From assembly GCA_028280885.1 (NCBI GenBank), contig JANQKY010000119.1, positions 41,883 through 105,882 of the forward strand: a stretch of DNA of 64,000 bases. The letters are read 5' to 3'. The position numbers and the translations under genes were made by a program. Positions within the stretch are counted from its first letter, which is position 1. Each line of letters begins with the position of its first letter. The notes under the pieces are model-generated. The model searched no databases. It saw only the letters and a program-made list of their open reading frames with translations, and was not told the origin of the DNA. This DNA comes from Tepidamorphus sp. (GTDB lineage Bacteria; Pseudomonadota; Alphaproteobacteria; Rhizobiales; Tepidamorphaceae). Shown here piece after piece: positions 57,701 through 64,000 of this stretch.

Positions 57701-60700
57701 ACCGTGGCGATCGAGACGACGCTTGGCGACCGTGCCACCAACATCGCCGAGACCCTGTCGCTGAAGGCCGGCGAGATCGAGCAGGCGCTCAACCTGCGCA
57801 GCGCCGAGATCGAGACGACGCTGGGTGCCCGCCTGCGCGACATGGACGAGACGCTTGGCGCCCGGGCGGCCGAAATCACCGGCACGCTGTCGGAACGCGC
57901 CGCGACCATGAACGAGACGCTGGGCACCCGCTCCGGCGAGATCGAGGCGACGCTCGCCGGCAGCCTGAAGGCGATCACGGACGAACTCGGCACCCGCACC
58001 GCCGAAGTAACGCAAACGCTCAACGAGCGCGCGGCGACCATGAACGAAACGCTCGGTGCCCGCTCCGGCGAAATCGAGGCAACGCTCACGGGCAGCCTGG
58101 CGACGATCACCGAGGCGCTCGGCACCAGGACCGCCGAGATCACCCGCACCCTGTCGGAACGCGCCGCGACCATGAACGAGACGCTGGGCGCCCGCTCCGG
58201 CGAGATCGAGGCGACGCTTTCAGGCAGCCTGAACGACATCACCGAAACGCTCGGGACGCGGGCGGCCGAAATCCGCCAGACGCTCGGCGAGCGGGCCGGC
58301 GAGATCGATGCAACGCTGGGCAACCGGCTCAAGGATATCGACGAGACCCTGTCGACGCGGTCCGCCGAGATCACCCAGGCGCTCGGCGATCGCACGGCGG
58401 AGATCAACTCGGCGCTCGGCACCCGGGCAACCGAGATCGAGCAGGCGCTCAGCGCCCGCTCCAGCGCCATCGAGACGACGCTGGGCAACCGCCTCAACGA
58501 CATCGACGAGACGCTCGGCAACCGTGCGGCCCAGATCGAACAGACGCTCGGCGACCGGGCCGGCGAGATCAACACGACGCTGGGCGCCCGCACCAACGAG
58601 CTCGAACAGCTTCTCTCGCACCGGGCAAGCAGCCTGAACGAGACGCTGAGCGCGCGCGCCGGCGAGATCAGCGAACGGCTGCAGGAGCGCTCGACGGCGC
58701 TCGAGGAGACGCTGGTCGTGCGCGGTGGCCGCCTGATCAACGAGATCGCCACCCAGGCCGAGACGATCGACCAGGTCGTCGGCAGCGCGACCGACACGGT
58801 GACGCGCGCGATCACCAATCGCGGCGGCGACATCACCAAGGCGATCGCCCAGCAGGGCCTCGAGGTTACCCAGGCCATTTCGGACAGCGGCAAGTCGGCC
58901 TTCGACGAGATGGAGACGCGCGGTCGCAAGATCGTCGAGGAAATCGCCGAGACCAACACCTCGGTGACCACCAATATCGAGACGATCCTCGGCCGCCTCA
59001 GCGATTCCAACGGCCTGCTGCGGTCGGTCCTGTCGGGCGCCAGCGACAATCTGACGGCGATCGAGACGACGCTGAACGACCGCGTCGGCGAATTCCGCGG
59101 CGCCGTCGAGGCCGCGACCGCCGATGCCGGCAAGACCAGCGACCAGATGGGCGATCAGGTCGCCCTCCTCCAGACCATTTCCGACAAGGTGCTGTCGGAT
59201 ATCGGTTCGCTGGCCGGGCGCTTCGACGCCCAGGGCAAGGCGCTCGCCGACACCGCCTCGCAGCTTGACCGCACCAATGCCGAGATGGACGAGGCGATCG
59301 AAGCGCGCCGGGCCCGCCTCGACGAGCTCGCCGGCAGCCTGACCGACCGGGCCAAGGAGATCGACGGCCTGATCGATGGCTACACCTCGGCGATCGAGGG
59401 CACGCTGGTTGCCGCCGAGAACCGCGCGAACTCGCTCGGCGAGATGCTGCAATCCTCGACCCGTGTCGCCTCCGAGCGGCTGCTGGCCGAGTTCGAACGC
59501 CTGAACGGCTCCGTCGAGGAGCTTGCCGGATCGATCGGCCAGCGCGCGGTTGCCTCGACCCAGTCGATCTATCAGCAGCTCGAGGCGGTGCGCCGCGCCG
59601 CCGACGAAGTCGCCGCGACCGTGTCCGACCGCACCGCCGGCGCCACCCAGTCGCTGTTGTCGGAGGTCGAGCGCATCCAGGCGACCACCGACGGCATCGC
59701 CCGGGCCATGACCGACCGGGCGATCAATGCGACCCGCTCGGTGGCCGAGGAGATCCAGACCATCCAGTCGGCCTCCGACGAGGCGACGGCGGCGATTTCC
59801 GACCGCGCCGCGCTCGCCACCCGCTCTGTGGCCGGCGAACTGGAGACGATCAAGGGCGCGGCCGCGACCGTTTCCGACACCATCGCCGGACGCGCCTCCG
59901 AGGCGACCCGCTCGGTCGCCGCCGAGCTCAAGGAGATCCAGGACGCCACCGACGGTGTCGCCGCGACGATCACCAACCGGGCGATCAACGCCAGCCGGTC
60001 GGTCGCCGAGGAACTGCAGGGCATTCAGGAAGCGACCGACGGCATCACCGGCGCGATCACCGACCGGGCCGTCGGCGCCAGGAGCCTGGTCAACGAGGAA
60101 CTCAAGGCGATGCAGGAGGCCGCCGACACGGTTGCCTCGGCGATCACCAACCGGGCGATCAACGCGACCCGCTCGGTCGCCGAGGAAATCGAGGGCATCC
60201 AGTCGGCCGCCGATCAGGCCAGCGCCGGCATCGCCGATCGCGCCCAGCTGTCGGGCCGCATCGTCTCCGACCAGTTCGACGCTTTGCGCGCCTCCGCCGA
60301 GGAGATCCGCCAGCTGCTGGCCGAGACCGCCTCGTCGTCGTCGCAGAGCGTCGCCGAGCAGCTCGAATACATGCGGCTGACGGCGGGCGAGGAAGGCGAG
60401 CGGACGGCAGGTGCCGTGCGCGCCGGCTTCGAGACGGCGTCGGAGGAAATCGCCGCCCTGCTCCAGGCCGCGACCACCCGCTTCAACGACGCCTCGACGG
60501 AGATGCGGGCAGCCGCGAAGTCGATCTCGCAGGAGCTGGAGGCGACCCGCACCGAATTGAAGCGCGGCGTCTTCGAACTGCCCCGCGAGACGCAGGAGAA
60601 CGCGGCCGCGATGCGGCGCGCCGTCGCCGACCAGATCAAAGCGCTGAACGAGCTGACCACCATCGTCTCCCGACACGGCAACGCGATCGATGTCGCCGTG

Positions 60701-61375
60701 CCCGAAACGGCGCAGTCGGCCCGGACGGCGGATGTCGCGGTCGGACAGAACACGCCGCGCCCGGTCGCCGCGGCAAGCGCCCAGGCCCCAACGCCGACAC
60801 CGGCACCCGCTCCGGCCCCGGCACCTGCCGCGACGCGGCCCGCGCAGCAGGCGCCGGCCGCCGAGGCACCGCGTGAGCAACCCGCTCCCGCCCGCGCCGA
60901 AGCGCCCGCCGCGACGCAGGGCGGCGACAACTGGTCGCTGTCGGATGTTCTGGCCCGGGCCGGAACCGAAGAAGCCGCCGCCGGCGCCCGTCAGGCCGAA
61001 GCAAACCGGCAGGCCGAGCGGTCTCCGGCGCATATGATGGAATCGCTCAACGCGATCGCGGTCGATATCGTCCGCTCCGTCGACGACAATGCCTTCATGG
61101 ACCTCTATGACCGCTATCGGCGCGGCGAGCGGGATATCTTCATCCGCCGGCTGTTTGCCCAGCGCGATCGCGGCGTCATCGACGAAATCCGCCGCAAATA
61201 CCGGCGCGAGCCCGAACTGCGCGATGCGGTCGACCGCTATCTCACCGGCTTCGAGCACCTGATCGAAACCATTTCCCGCGCCGACCGTGACGGCGTGATG
61301 CGGCAGATGTATCTGACCTCGGAGCCGAGCAAGGTCTACGCGATCCTAGCGGACGCGACGGGCCGCATGTCCTGA
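54800..61375 (+). CDS. Giant membrane-anchored coiled-coil protein, GPR (growth pole ring)-like
   Basis: A 2191-residue protein with the layout of the Agrobacterium growth pole ring protein (about 2115 residues, apolipoprotein-like repeats), which builds a ring at the growing pole. A disordered N-terminus (1-120) precedes two transmembrane helices near 124-147 and 164-187. Residues 317-1394 are 98 gap-free 11-residue repeats of the type xRxxEIxxTLx. Residues 1580-1840 are nine 29-residue repeats (TNRAINATRSVAEELQGIQ type). After an Ala/Pro linker near 1990-2040 comes a conserved C-terminal domain (DDNAFMDLYDRYRRGERDIF). It ends at a strong terminator. I start at the ATG 54800; a TTG six bases earlier also exists. 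Confidence 0.88.
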   Translation: MAKQSQSKHDAAEAALSAVEEALSLNESDLLADLTPQDSKPRKSAEEATESVNRAVERVVEAARDPAPQTTPDTETVVPVEPRRRGTPRPADIAANDPKRPANDDRPTLSHVVYSMQRSAPRTPFYVAFLISLVWVGLCAAAGYGLYGTTLFAFNSPELVRAEPGILMIWAAAAVPVILFFATAAMMWRASDLRLAGRSLTEAAIRLAEPEGVAKEAVMNVGQAIRREVAAMGDGVERALARAGELEALIHSEVSSLERAYHENEIRIRTLIDQMGNERDALLTNADRLRATISGAHENLSADLAEAGDRITNSVTSAGDRVTQALTSRGDEMTDALTASGDSLIGTLTTHGDEFVRRLSHTGHEVASTLTEASEMVTTTLDQRGREVNEAFAHTGAGIVQDLSERGNSINETLATTGHSLIHSLTDRSAEVTQRLSDTGNQLSETLVHRGSEVTDRLSQVGSQISDTIFSSGNALTARIDETSQRIEDTVTNRGTELTDKLAAAGAGFAEDIAARAGEFTTQITTVGAETTQAIVERSGEITRSINATTAEVQDTLNARAQDVEEGLRRTVADVDHTLTVKGGELVDKLAFRSTEVAELLDHRSAELNEILANRTAELTETLNVQGGEITTALDHRIGAFTDAIGSRADAITGALDERLDRLTGSLDERGAQIATAMDSRIVQLTDTLNTRGDEITSALAGRIETFTTAMEHRGETLTSAMDARLNRFDESLEARGGAIEETLSKRADSFMRNVAERASEIDTVLGGRLDAISSTLSEKGETLAGTLSDRAQSIGQTLDERATLIDEALGRRVGEIDDRLASRADEIGQALAARFGEVEASLGRNVTTIETTLEDRTEKLNAALIHRARDINDTLSTQAREINETLGGRAKEIAETLGSRLGEIDATLGARGSEIETNLGERAAAIETMLGERSTAIEGMLGDRASVIETILSERATGIETMLGDRTVAIETTLGDRATNIAETLSLKAGEIEQALNLRSAEIETTLGARLRDMDETLGARAAEITGTLSERAATMNETLGTRSGEIEATLAGSLKAITDELGTRTAEVTQTLNERAATMNETLGARSGEIEATLTGSLATITEALGTRTAEITRTLSERAATMNETLGARSGEIEATLSGSLNDITETLGTRAAEIRQTLGERAGEIDATLGNRLKDIDETLSTRSAEITQALGDRTAEINSALGTRATEIEQALSARSSAIETTLGNRLNDIDETLGNRAAQIEQTLGDRAGEINTTLGARTNELEQLLSHRASSLNETLSARAGEISERLQERSTALEETLVVRGGRLINEIATQAETIDQVVGSATDTVTRAITNRGGDITKAIAQQGLEVTQAISDSGKSAFDEMETRGRKIVEEIAETNTSVTTNIETILGRLSDSNGLLRSVLSGASDNLTAIETTLNDRVGEFRGAVEAATADAGKTSDQMGDQVALLQTISDKVLSDIGSLAGRFDAQGKALADTASQLDRTNAEMDEAIEARRARLDELAGSLTDRAKEIDGLIDGYTSAIEGTLVAAENRANSLGEMLQSSTRVASERLLAEFERLNGSVEELAGSIGQRAVASTQSIYQQLEAVRRAADEVAATVSDRTAGATQSLLSEVERIQATTDGIARAMTDRAINATRSVAEEIQTIQSASDEATAAISDRAALATRSVAGELETIKGAAATVSDTIAGRASEATRSVAAELKEIQDATDGVAATITNRAINASRSVAEELQGIQEATDGITGAITDRAVGARSLVNEELKAMQEAADTVASAITNRAINATRSVAEEIEGIQSAADQASAGIADRAQLSGRIVSDQFDALRASAEEIRQLLAETASSSSQSVAEQLEYMRLTAGEEGERTAGAVRAGFETASEEIAALLQAATTRFNDASTEMRAAAKSISQELEATRTELKRGVFELPRETQENAAAMRRAVADQIKALNELTTIVSRHGNAIDVAVPETAQSARTADVAVGQNTPRPVAAASAQAPTPTPAPAPAPAPAATRPAQQAPAAEAPREQPAPARAEAPAATQGGDNWSLSDVLARAGTEEAAAGARQAEANRQAERSPAHMMESLNAIAVDIVRSVDDNAFMDLYDRYRRGERDIFIRRLFAQRDRGVIDEIRRKYRREPELRDAVDRYLTGFEHLIETISRADRDGVMRQMYLTSEPSKVYAILADATGRMS
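57893..58288 (+). repeat. Three 132-bp (44-residue) super-repeats inside the GPR-like gene
   Basis: Four consecutive 11-mers (ERAATMNETLG, xRSGEIEATLx, GSLxxITxxLG, TRxAEIxxTLx) recur three times in direct tandem. They are nearly identical in protein and very similar in DNA, marking a recent in-gene duplication. Confidence 0.85.
59537..60319 (+). repeat. Nine 87-bp (29-residue) repeats inside the GPR-like gene
   Basis: Units start at xxRA (GQRAV, SDRTA, TDRAI, SDRAA, AGRAS, TNRAI, TDRAV, TNRAI, ADRAQ) and each is exactly 29 residues. This equals two 11-mers plus one heptad, so the coiled coil changes pitch here compared with the 11-mer region. Confidence 0.85.
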
Positions 61376-61396
61376 TCGCCTCCACTATCCCATGCG

Positions 61397-61430
61397 AAAA
61401 GGCCGCCCTCCGGGGCGGCCTTTTTGCTTT
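61397..61430 (+). terminator. Strong terminator after the GPR-like gene
   Basis: AAGGCCGCCC and GGGCGGCCTT form a stem around a TCCG loop, followed by TTTTTGCTTTT. Confidence 0.92.
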
Positions 61431-61509
61431 TCGTTACGTGATGTCCGGTCAGCGACCCGGCAGACTGCGCCGCTGACGGGCTCTCACGCGGATCTCAATC
61501 CCGCGGATC

Positions 61510-61626
61510 TCAATCCCAATGCGCGCGTGCGTCGCGGGTGTGGCGATCGCCCCAGGCGACCATCCCCATGAAAAACACGAAAACGGCAAGAATTGCGAAG
61601 GCGATAAGCTGTTCGGCTCCGGTCAT
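61510..61626 (-). CDS. 38-residue single-helix membrane peptide
   Basis: A very short gene. The ATG at 61626 is preceded by GGAGATGTCCC as ribosome site. The product starts MTGAEQLIAF, continues as one hydrophobic helix (AILAVFVFFMGMVAW) and ends with a charged tail (GDRHTRDARAHWD). A tight ribosome site, a clean membrane helix and a polar tail make chance unlikely. Function unknown; single-helix peptides of this size often tune transporters or respiratory complexes. It is divergent from the globin chemoreceptor. Confidence 0.65.
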   Translation of the reverse strand: MTGAEQLIAFAILAVFVFFMGMVAWGDRHTRDARAHWD

Positions 61627-61855
61627 GGGACATCTCCACCCGCTGTTGGTTCGATTGACGAGCTTCAATCGAGCCGCAGTCCGGGCCGGATGTCATTGAT
61701 CTGCCTCAACTCCGCTCCCCGGAGCACCCTACCCGTCCCGTCATCCGGGCCTGGGAAGTCCCCAAACCGTCCCCCGAGCCGCTTTGAGTCCCCGGCCTGG
61801 ACTGAAACACGTCAAACTTTTGTCGTCGCGCGACCGCAACCAATAACGTGCGGGA

Positions 61856-61879
61856 CTTTATATCAACATTGATATAAAG
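61856..61879. promoter_or_regulatory. 24-bp perfect palindrome upstream of the globin chemoreceptor
   Basis: CTTTATATCAA and TTGATATAAAG are exact 11-bp inverted arms around CA. It is an AT-rich island in GC-rich sequence, in the 392-bp divergent gap between the 38-residue peptide gene and the chemoreceptor. The half sites resemble FNR/FixK halves (TTGAT, ATCAA) but in the reverse order, so another dimeric regulator is more likely. Confidence 0.6.
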
Positions 61880-61919
61880 CCGGGTAAAACCGATCTTGAT
61901 CTTGAAAAAGCCAGCTTAT

Positions 61920-61935
61920 TTTATGCACTGTTAAC
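61920..61935 (+). promoter_or_regulatory. Weak CtrA-like box upstream of the globin chemoreceptor
   Basis: TTTA-N7-TTAACC, one mismatch from TTAA-N7-TTAAC, about 85 bp before the ATG. The surrounding AT-rich sequence makes chance matches easier here. Confidence 0.3.
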
Positions 61936-62018
61936 CATTCCGGTTTCGAATACCTGGACGAAGAAACGACAGAAAGTCGTCTCCCTTCCTCGCTTTCAAC
62001 AAAAAGAGCTCGAATCGG

Positions 62019-63383
62019 ATGGAAACCCTGACACGCGATAGAGACGTGGACTCCGACACAATCGATCGGGAACAACGCCTTGAATTCATGACCATCGGAT
62101 CGCAGACCGGCCTCGTCCTCTCCGAATTCTGGAAGATCGTCGAACCGGAATTGCCTGTGATCCTGGAAGCGTTCTACCGGCATATCGGTACGATCCCGGA
62201 ACTGTCCGAACGCATCGGCGGGCAGGAAGCCCGCCTCAAGCAGGCCCAGACAAGCCATTGGTCGAGACTGTTCGCCGGCCGCTTCGGCGACGACTACATC
62301 GAGGGTGTCCGCACCATCGGACGGGTCCACAACAAGATCGGACTGAAGCCGCGCTGGTATATCGGCGGGTACAATTTCATTCTCGCCCGCCTGATTGAGC
62401 TCGCGGTCAAGACTTATCGCCGCAAACCCGACAAGCTGCAATCGGTCATTACCGCGCTCAACGCCTCGGTGATGCTCGACATCGACCTTGCCATCTCCGT
62501 CTATCAGGAGGCGATGCTGGAAGCGCGCGCGGCCCGCCAGTCCCGTATCGATACCGCAATCGTCGAGTTCGACGAGACGATCCGCGCCACGCTGGAAGCC
62601 GTCCGCGGCGCCGCCGACCGGATGAACGGAACGGCAGGCAATCTGGCCGAAGGCGCCGAGCGGACGACCCGGAAGGCGACAACCGTGGCGACGGCAGCCG
62701 AACAGGCAACCGATAACGTCCAGACGGTCGCCGCGGCGGCGGAGGAACTGGCCACCTCGATTTCGGAGATCAGCCGGCAGGTGACCCAGTCGACGGACTC
62801 GTCGGGCCACGCGGTCGGCGAATCCGAGCAGGCCGCCCGGCAGATCGGCGAATTGACCGAAGCCGCCGAGCGGATCGGCGACGTCGTCAAGCTGATCAAC
62901 GACATCGCCGCGCAGACCAACCTGCTCGCCCTGAACGCGACGATCGAGGCGGCCCGCGCCGGCGAGGCCGGCCGGGGCTTTGCCGTCGTCGCAGCCGAGG
63001 TCAAGACGCTGGCCGGCCAGACCGCCAACGCGACGGAGGAGATCATCGGCCAGATCTCCGGCATCCAGGGCGCGACGCGAAACGCCGAAGCGGCGATCGC
63101 CAGGATTCTCTCGACCATCAACGGCGTCAACGAAATCGCCACCGCGATCGCCTCCGCCGTTGAGGAGCAAGGCGTCGCGACGCAGGAAATCGCCCGAAAC
63201 GTCCAAAACGCCGCATTGGGAACCAGCGCGGTTTGCGATACGATCGGCAGTGTGTCTCAGGCTGCGGGCGAAACGGGCAGCGGCGCCGGTGACGTGCTCG
63301 ACGCGGCCGGGGACTTGACGTCGCAGGCCGATATTCTGCAAAAGGAAGTGGATCGGTTCATAACCGTCGTCCGCGCGGCCTGA
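62019..63383 (+). CDS. Globin-coupled methyl-accepting chemotaxis protein (HemAT-like)
   Basis: A 454-residue soluble chemoreceptor without transmembrane helices. Residues about 20-175 are a protoglobin-type sensor; the proximal heme ligand should be His104 in TIGRVHNKIGLKPRWYIGGY. The C-terminal signalling domain includes the hairpin tip DIAAQTNLLALNATIEAARA and GEAGRGFAVVAAEVKTLA, the CheA/CheW contact. It should sense oxygen (or NO/CO) and steer the flagella encoded at the other end of the window. No CheA/CheW genes are nearby. Confidence 0.92.
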   Translation: METLTRDRDVDSDTIDREQRLEFMTIGSQTGLVLSEFWKIVEPELPVILEAFYRHIGTIPELSERIGGQEARLKQAQTSHWSRLFAGRFGDDYIEGVRTIGRVHNKIGLKPRWYIGGYNFILARLIELAVKTYRRKPDKLQSVITALNASVMLDIDLAISVYQEAMLEARAARQSRIDTAIVEFDETIRATLEAVRGAADRMNGTAGNLAEGAERTTRKATTVATAAEQATDNVQTVAAAAEELATSISEISRQVTQSTDSSGHAVGESEQAARQIGELTEAAERIGDVVKLINDIAAQTNLLALNATIEAARAGEAGRGFAVVAAEVKTLAGQTANATEEIIGQISGIQGATRNAEAAIARILSTINGVNEIATAIASAVEEQGVATQEIARNVQNAALGTSAVCDTIGSVSQAAGETGSGAGDVLDAAGDLTSQADILQKEVDRFITVVRAA

Positions 63384-63583
63384 GATACGGGAAGCGACAT
63401 TCGGCGCCTGGATCCGACCGGTTTGGGCGCCGAGGTCTCCAGTAGATAAATATAGGGGACTAAGTATTCGGCCGGAAAATAAGTAGAACTGGCCTTTACG
63501 CTGGGGAAGAAGTATACCTTGAAGCGCCGGTGACACCTGCTCGATAGTGTCCGCTGCCCCAGGGTTCCTTTGCCGAAAAAACC

Positions 63584-63832
63584 ATGGAAAATCGTCGAAT
63601 ACCTGTCCGCCCCCGCACTCTCAAAGGTGGACGCATCGTCTTCAATCAGAACTTCTCAACGGTCAATTGCATCATCCGCAACCTGACCGATGACGGAGCG
63701 AAGCTTGAGATCGAAGGAGCGGTCACCATACCCAACCGCTTCCGGCTGGTCTTCGATTCGGGCGGACCGGACAAGAATTGCGAAGTGCGGTGGCGGGACG
63801 ACAAGTTTCTCGGCGTGATGTTCACCGACTAG
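63584..63832 (+). CDS. Small PilZ-domain protein, end probably altered by an insertion
   Basis: An 82-residue single PilZ domain. The c-di-GMP-binding RxxxR is R5-R9 (RRIPVR), and the second motif NLTDDG at 33-38 fits [DN]x[ST]xxG with Thr for Ser. The end WRDDKFLGVMFTD is followed by TAG. The TA of this stop is also the probable left TA target of the adjoining IS630-type element, so the natural C-terminus may have been longer. It could read the c-di-GMP made by the GGDEF enzyme at 14.6 kb. Confidence 0.88.
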   Translation: MENRRIPVRPRTLKGGRIVFNQNFSTVNCIIRNLTDDGAKLEIEGAVTIPNRFRLVFDSGGPDKNCEVRWRDDKFLGVMFTD

Positions 63833-64000
63833 AGCATCGGGCGATTAGGCTGAATCTATTTTGGGGATTCCCTTTGGGCCTGATCTGTGATTCACCGTTA
63901 CAGGAGGTGGATCATGGGCAAACCGTTGTCGGCGGATTTACGCGAACGCATTGTGGCGGAGGTGAACGGGGGCAAGTCGCGGCGTGGAGCGGCGGCCCGG
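63832..64000 (+). mobile_element. Left end of an IS630-family insertion sequence, cut by the window
   Basis: The element seems to begin GAGCATCGGGCGATTAGG directly after a TA (63830-63831), the usual IS630 target. It contains a ribosome site AGGAGGTGG and the start of a transposase. The right end is outside the window, so the inverted repeat cannot be verified here. Confidence 0.7.
63914..64000 (+). CDS. IS630-family transposase, N-terminal fragment (truncated by window edge)
   Basis: Twenty-nine residues are visible: MGKPLSADLRERIVAEV then NGGKSRRGAAAR. This is the first helix of the N-terminal helix-turn-helix typical of IS630 transposases. The ATG at 63914 follows CAGGAGGTGG. The DDE catalytic part would lie beyond the window. 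Confidence 0.85.
   Translation, partial: MGKPLSADLRERIVAEVNGGKSRRGAAAR

Noticed and set aside
54869..61258. Very long minus-strand open frames opposite the GPR-like gene (over 1000 codons each)
   Set aside because: They mirror the repetitive plus-strand gene in GC-rich DNA, have no ribosome sites and encode low-complexity Arg/Gly/Leu/Asp-rich repeats.
61884..61935. FNR/FixK box upstream of the globin chemoreceptor
   Set aside because: No TTGAT-N4-ATCAA is present; the half sites of the nearby palindrome are in the reverse order.

Overview
The window is 64 kb of GC-rich chromosome from an alphaproteobacterium, most likely order Hyphomicrobiales (Rhizobiales). Pointers are the FlaF/FlbT flagellin regulators, the fliX-flgI pair with CtrA-type boxes, sigma-54 style flagellar promoters, an alphaproteobacterial DksA without zinc cysteines, a BA14K-type protein, the cysG-DUF2849-cysI-cysH-DUF934 sulfur cluster, and a 2191-residue homologue of the growth pole ring (GPR) protein of polar-growing Rhizobiales. 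I see no tRNA, rRNA, CRISPR array, prophage or classical defence island. Most of the window is ordinary chromosome, and the unusual material lies in repeats, regulatory sites and gene architecture.

Layout. 0.2-12 kb is a flagellar cluster: dksA and fliX (minus), flgI-flgJ-flgN-like plus a small unknown gene and flagellin (plus), flbT-flaF (plus), then flgE-flgK-flgL (minus). 12-24.7 kb holds a MoxR AAA ATPase and its usual VWA (CoxE-like) partner, separated by about 10.5 kb that carries fasciclin, BA14K, GGDEF, FAD oxidoreductase, enoyl-CoA hydratase, SixA-like, YcjX/YcjF and two secreted unknown genes. A 267-bp MITE-like element sits upstream of the GGDEF gene. 24.8-31.5 kb has mrp, a tight fdhD-mobA-mobB-moeA molybdenum-cofactor operon, a membrane protein and a Tat-exported metallo-hydrolase. 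31.7-42.6 kb is mixed metabolism: a solute-binding protein, adenylate cyclase, adenine deaminase, 3-hydroxyisobutyrate dehydrogenase-like protein, AlkD-like protein, Ca2+/H+ antiporter, Lrp and a 722-residue NHL-type secreted protein. 43-49 kb is sulfate assimilation (cysG, DUF2849, cysI, a cysH-DUF934 fusion) followed by a ferredoxin-NADP reductase, with ferredoxins nearby. 49.5-54.5 kb holds ferredoxins, LuxR, a nitrilase plus PNPOx-like pair, an Hpt protein and an unknown gene. 54.8-61.4 kb is the GPR-like giant. The end holds a 38-residue membrane peptide, a globin-coupled chemoreceptor, a PilZ protein and the start of an IS630-family transposase cut by the window edge.

How it fits together. 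CtrA-like TTAA-N7-TTAA boxes sit in front of fliX, flagellin, the Hpt gene, the unknown gene beside the polar-growth protein, and (weakly) the globin chemoreceptor. Sigma-54 -24/-12 elements sit in front of flgI and flgE. Together these suggest that motility and polar growth genes here share cell-cycle control. FNR, 2Fe-2S ferredoxin and CysI can form one electron path for sulfite reduction. Dispersed palindromic repeats occupy several intergenic gaps, and one composite pair lies in inverted orientation about 18 kb apart.
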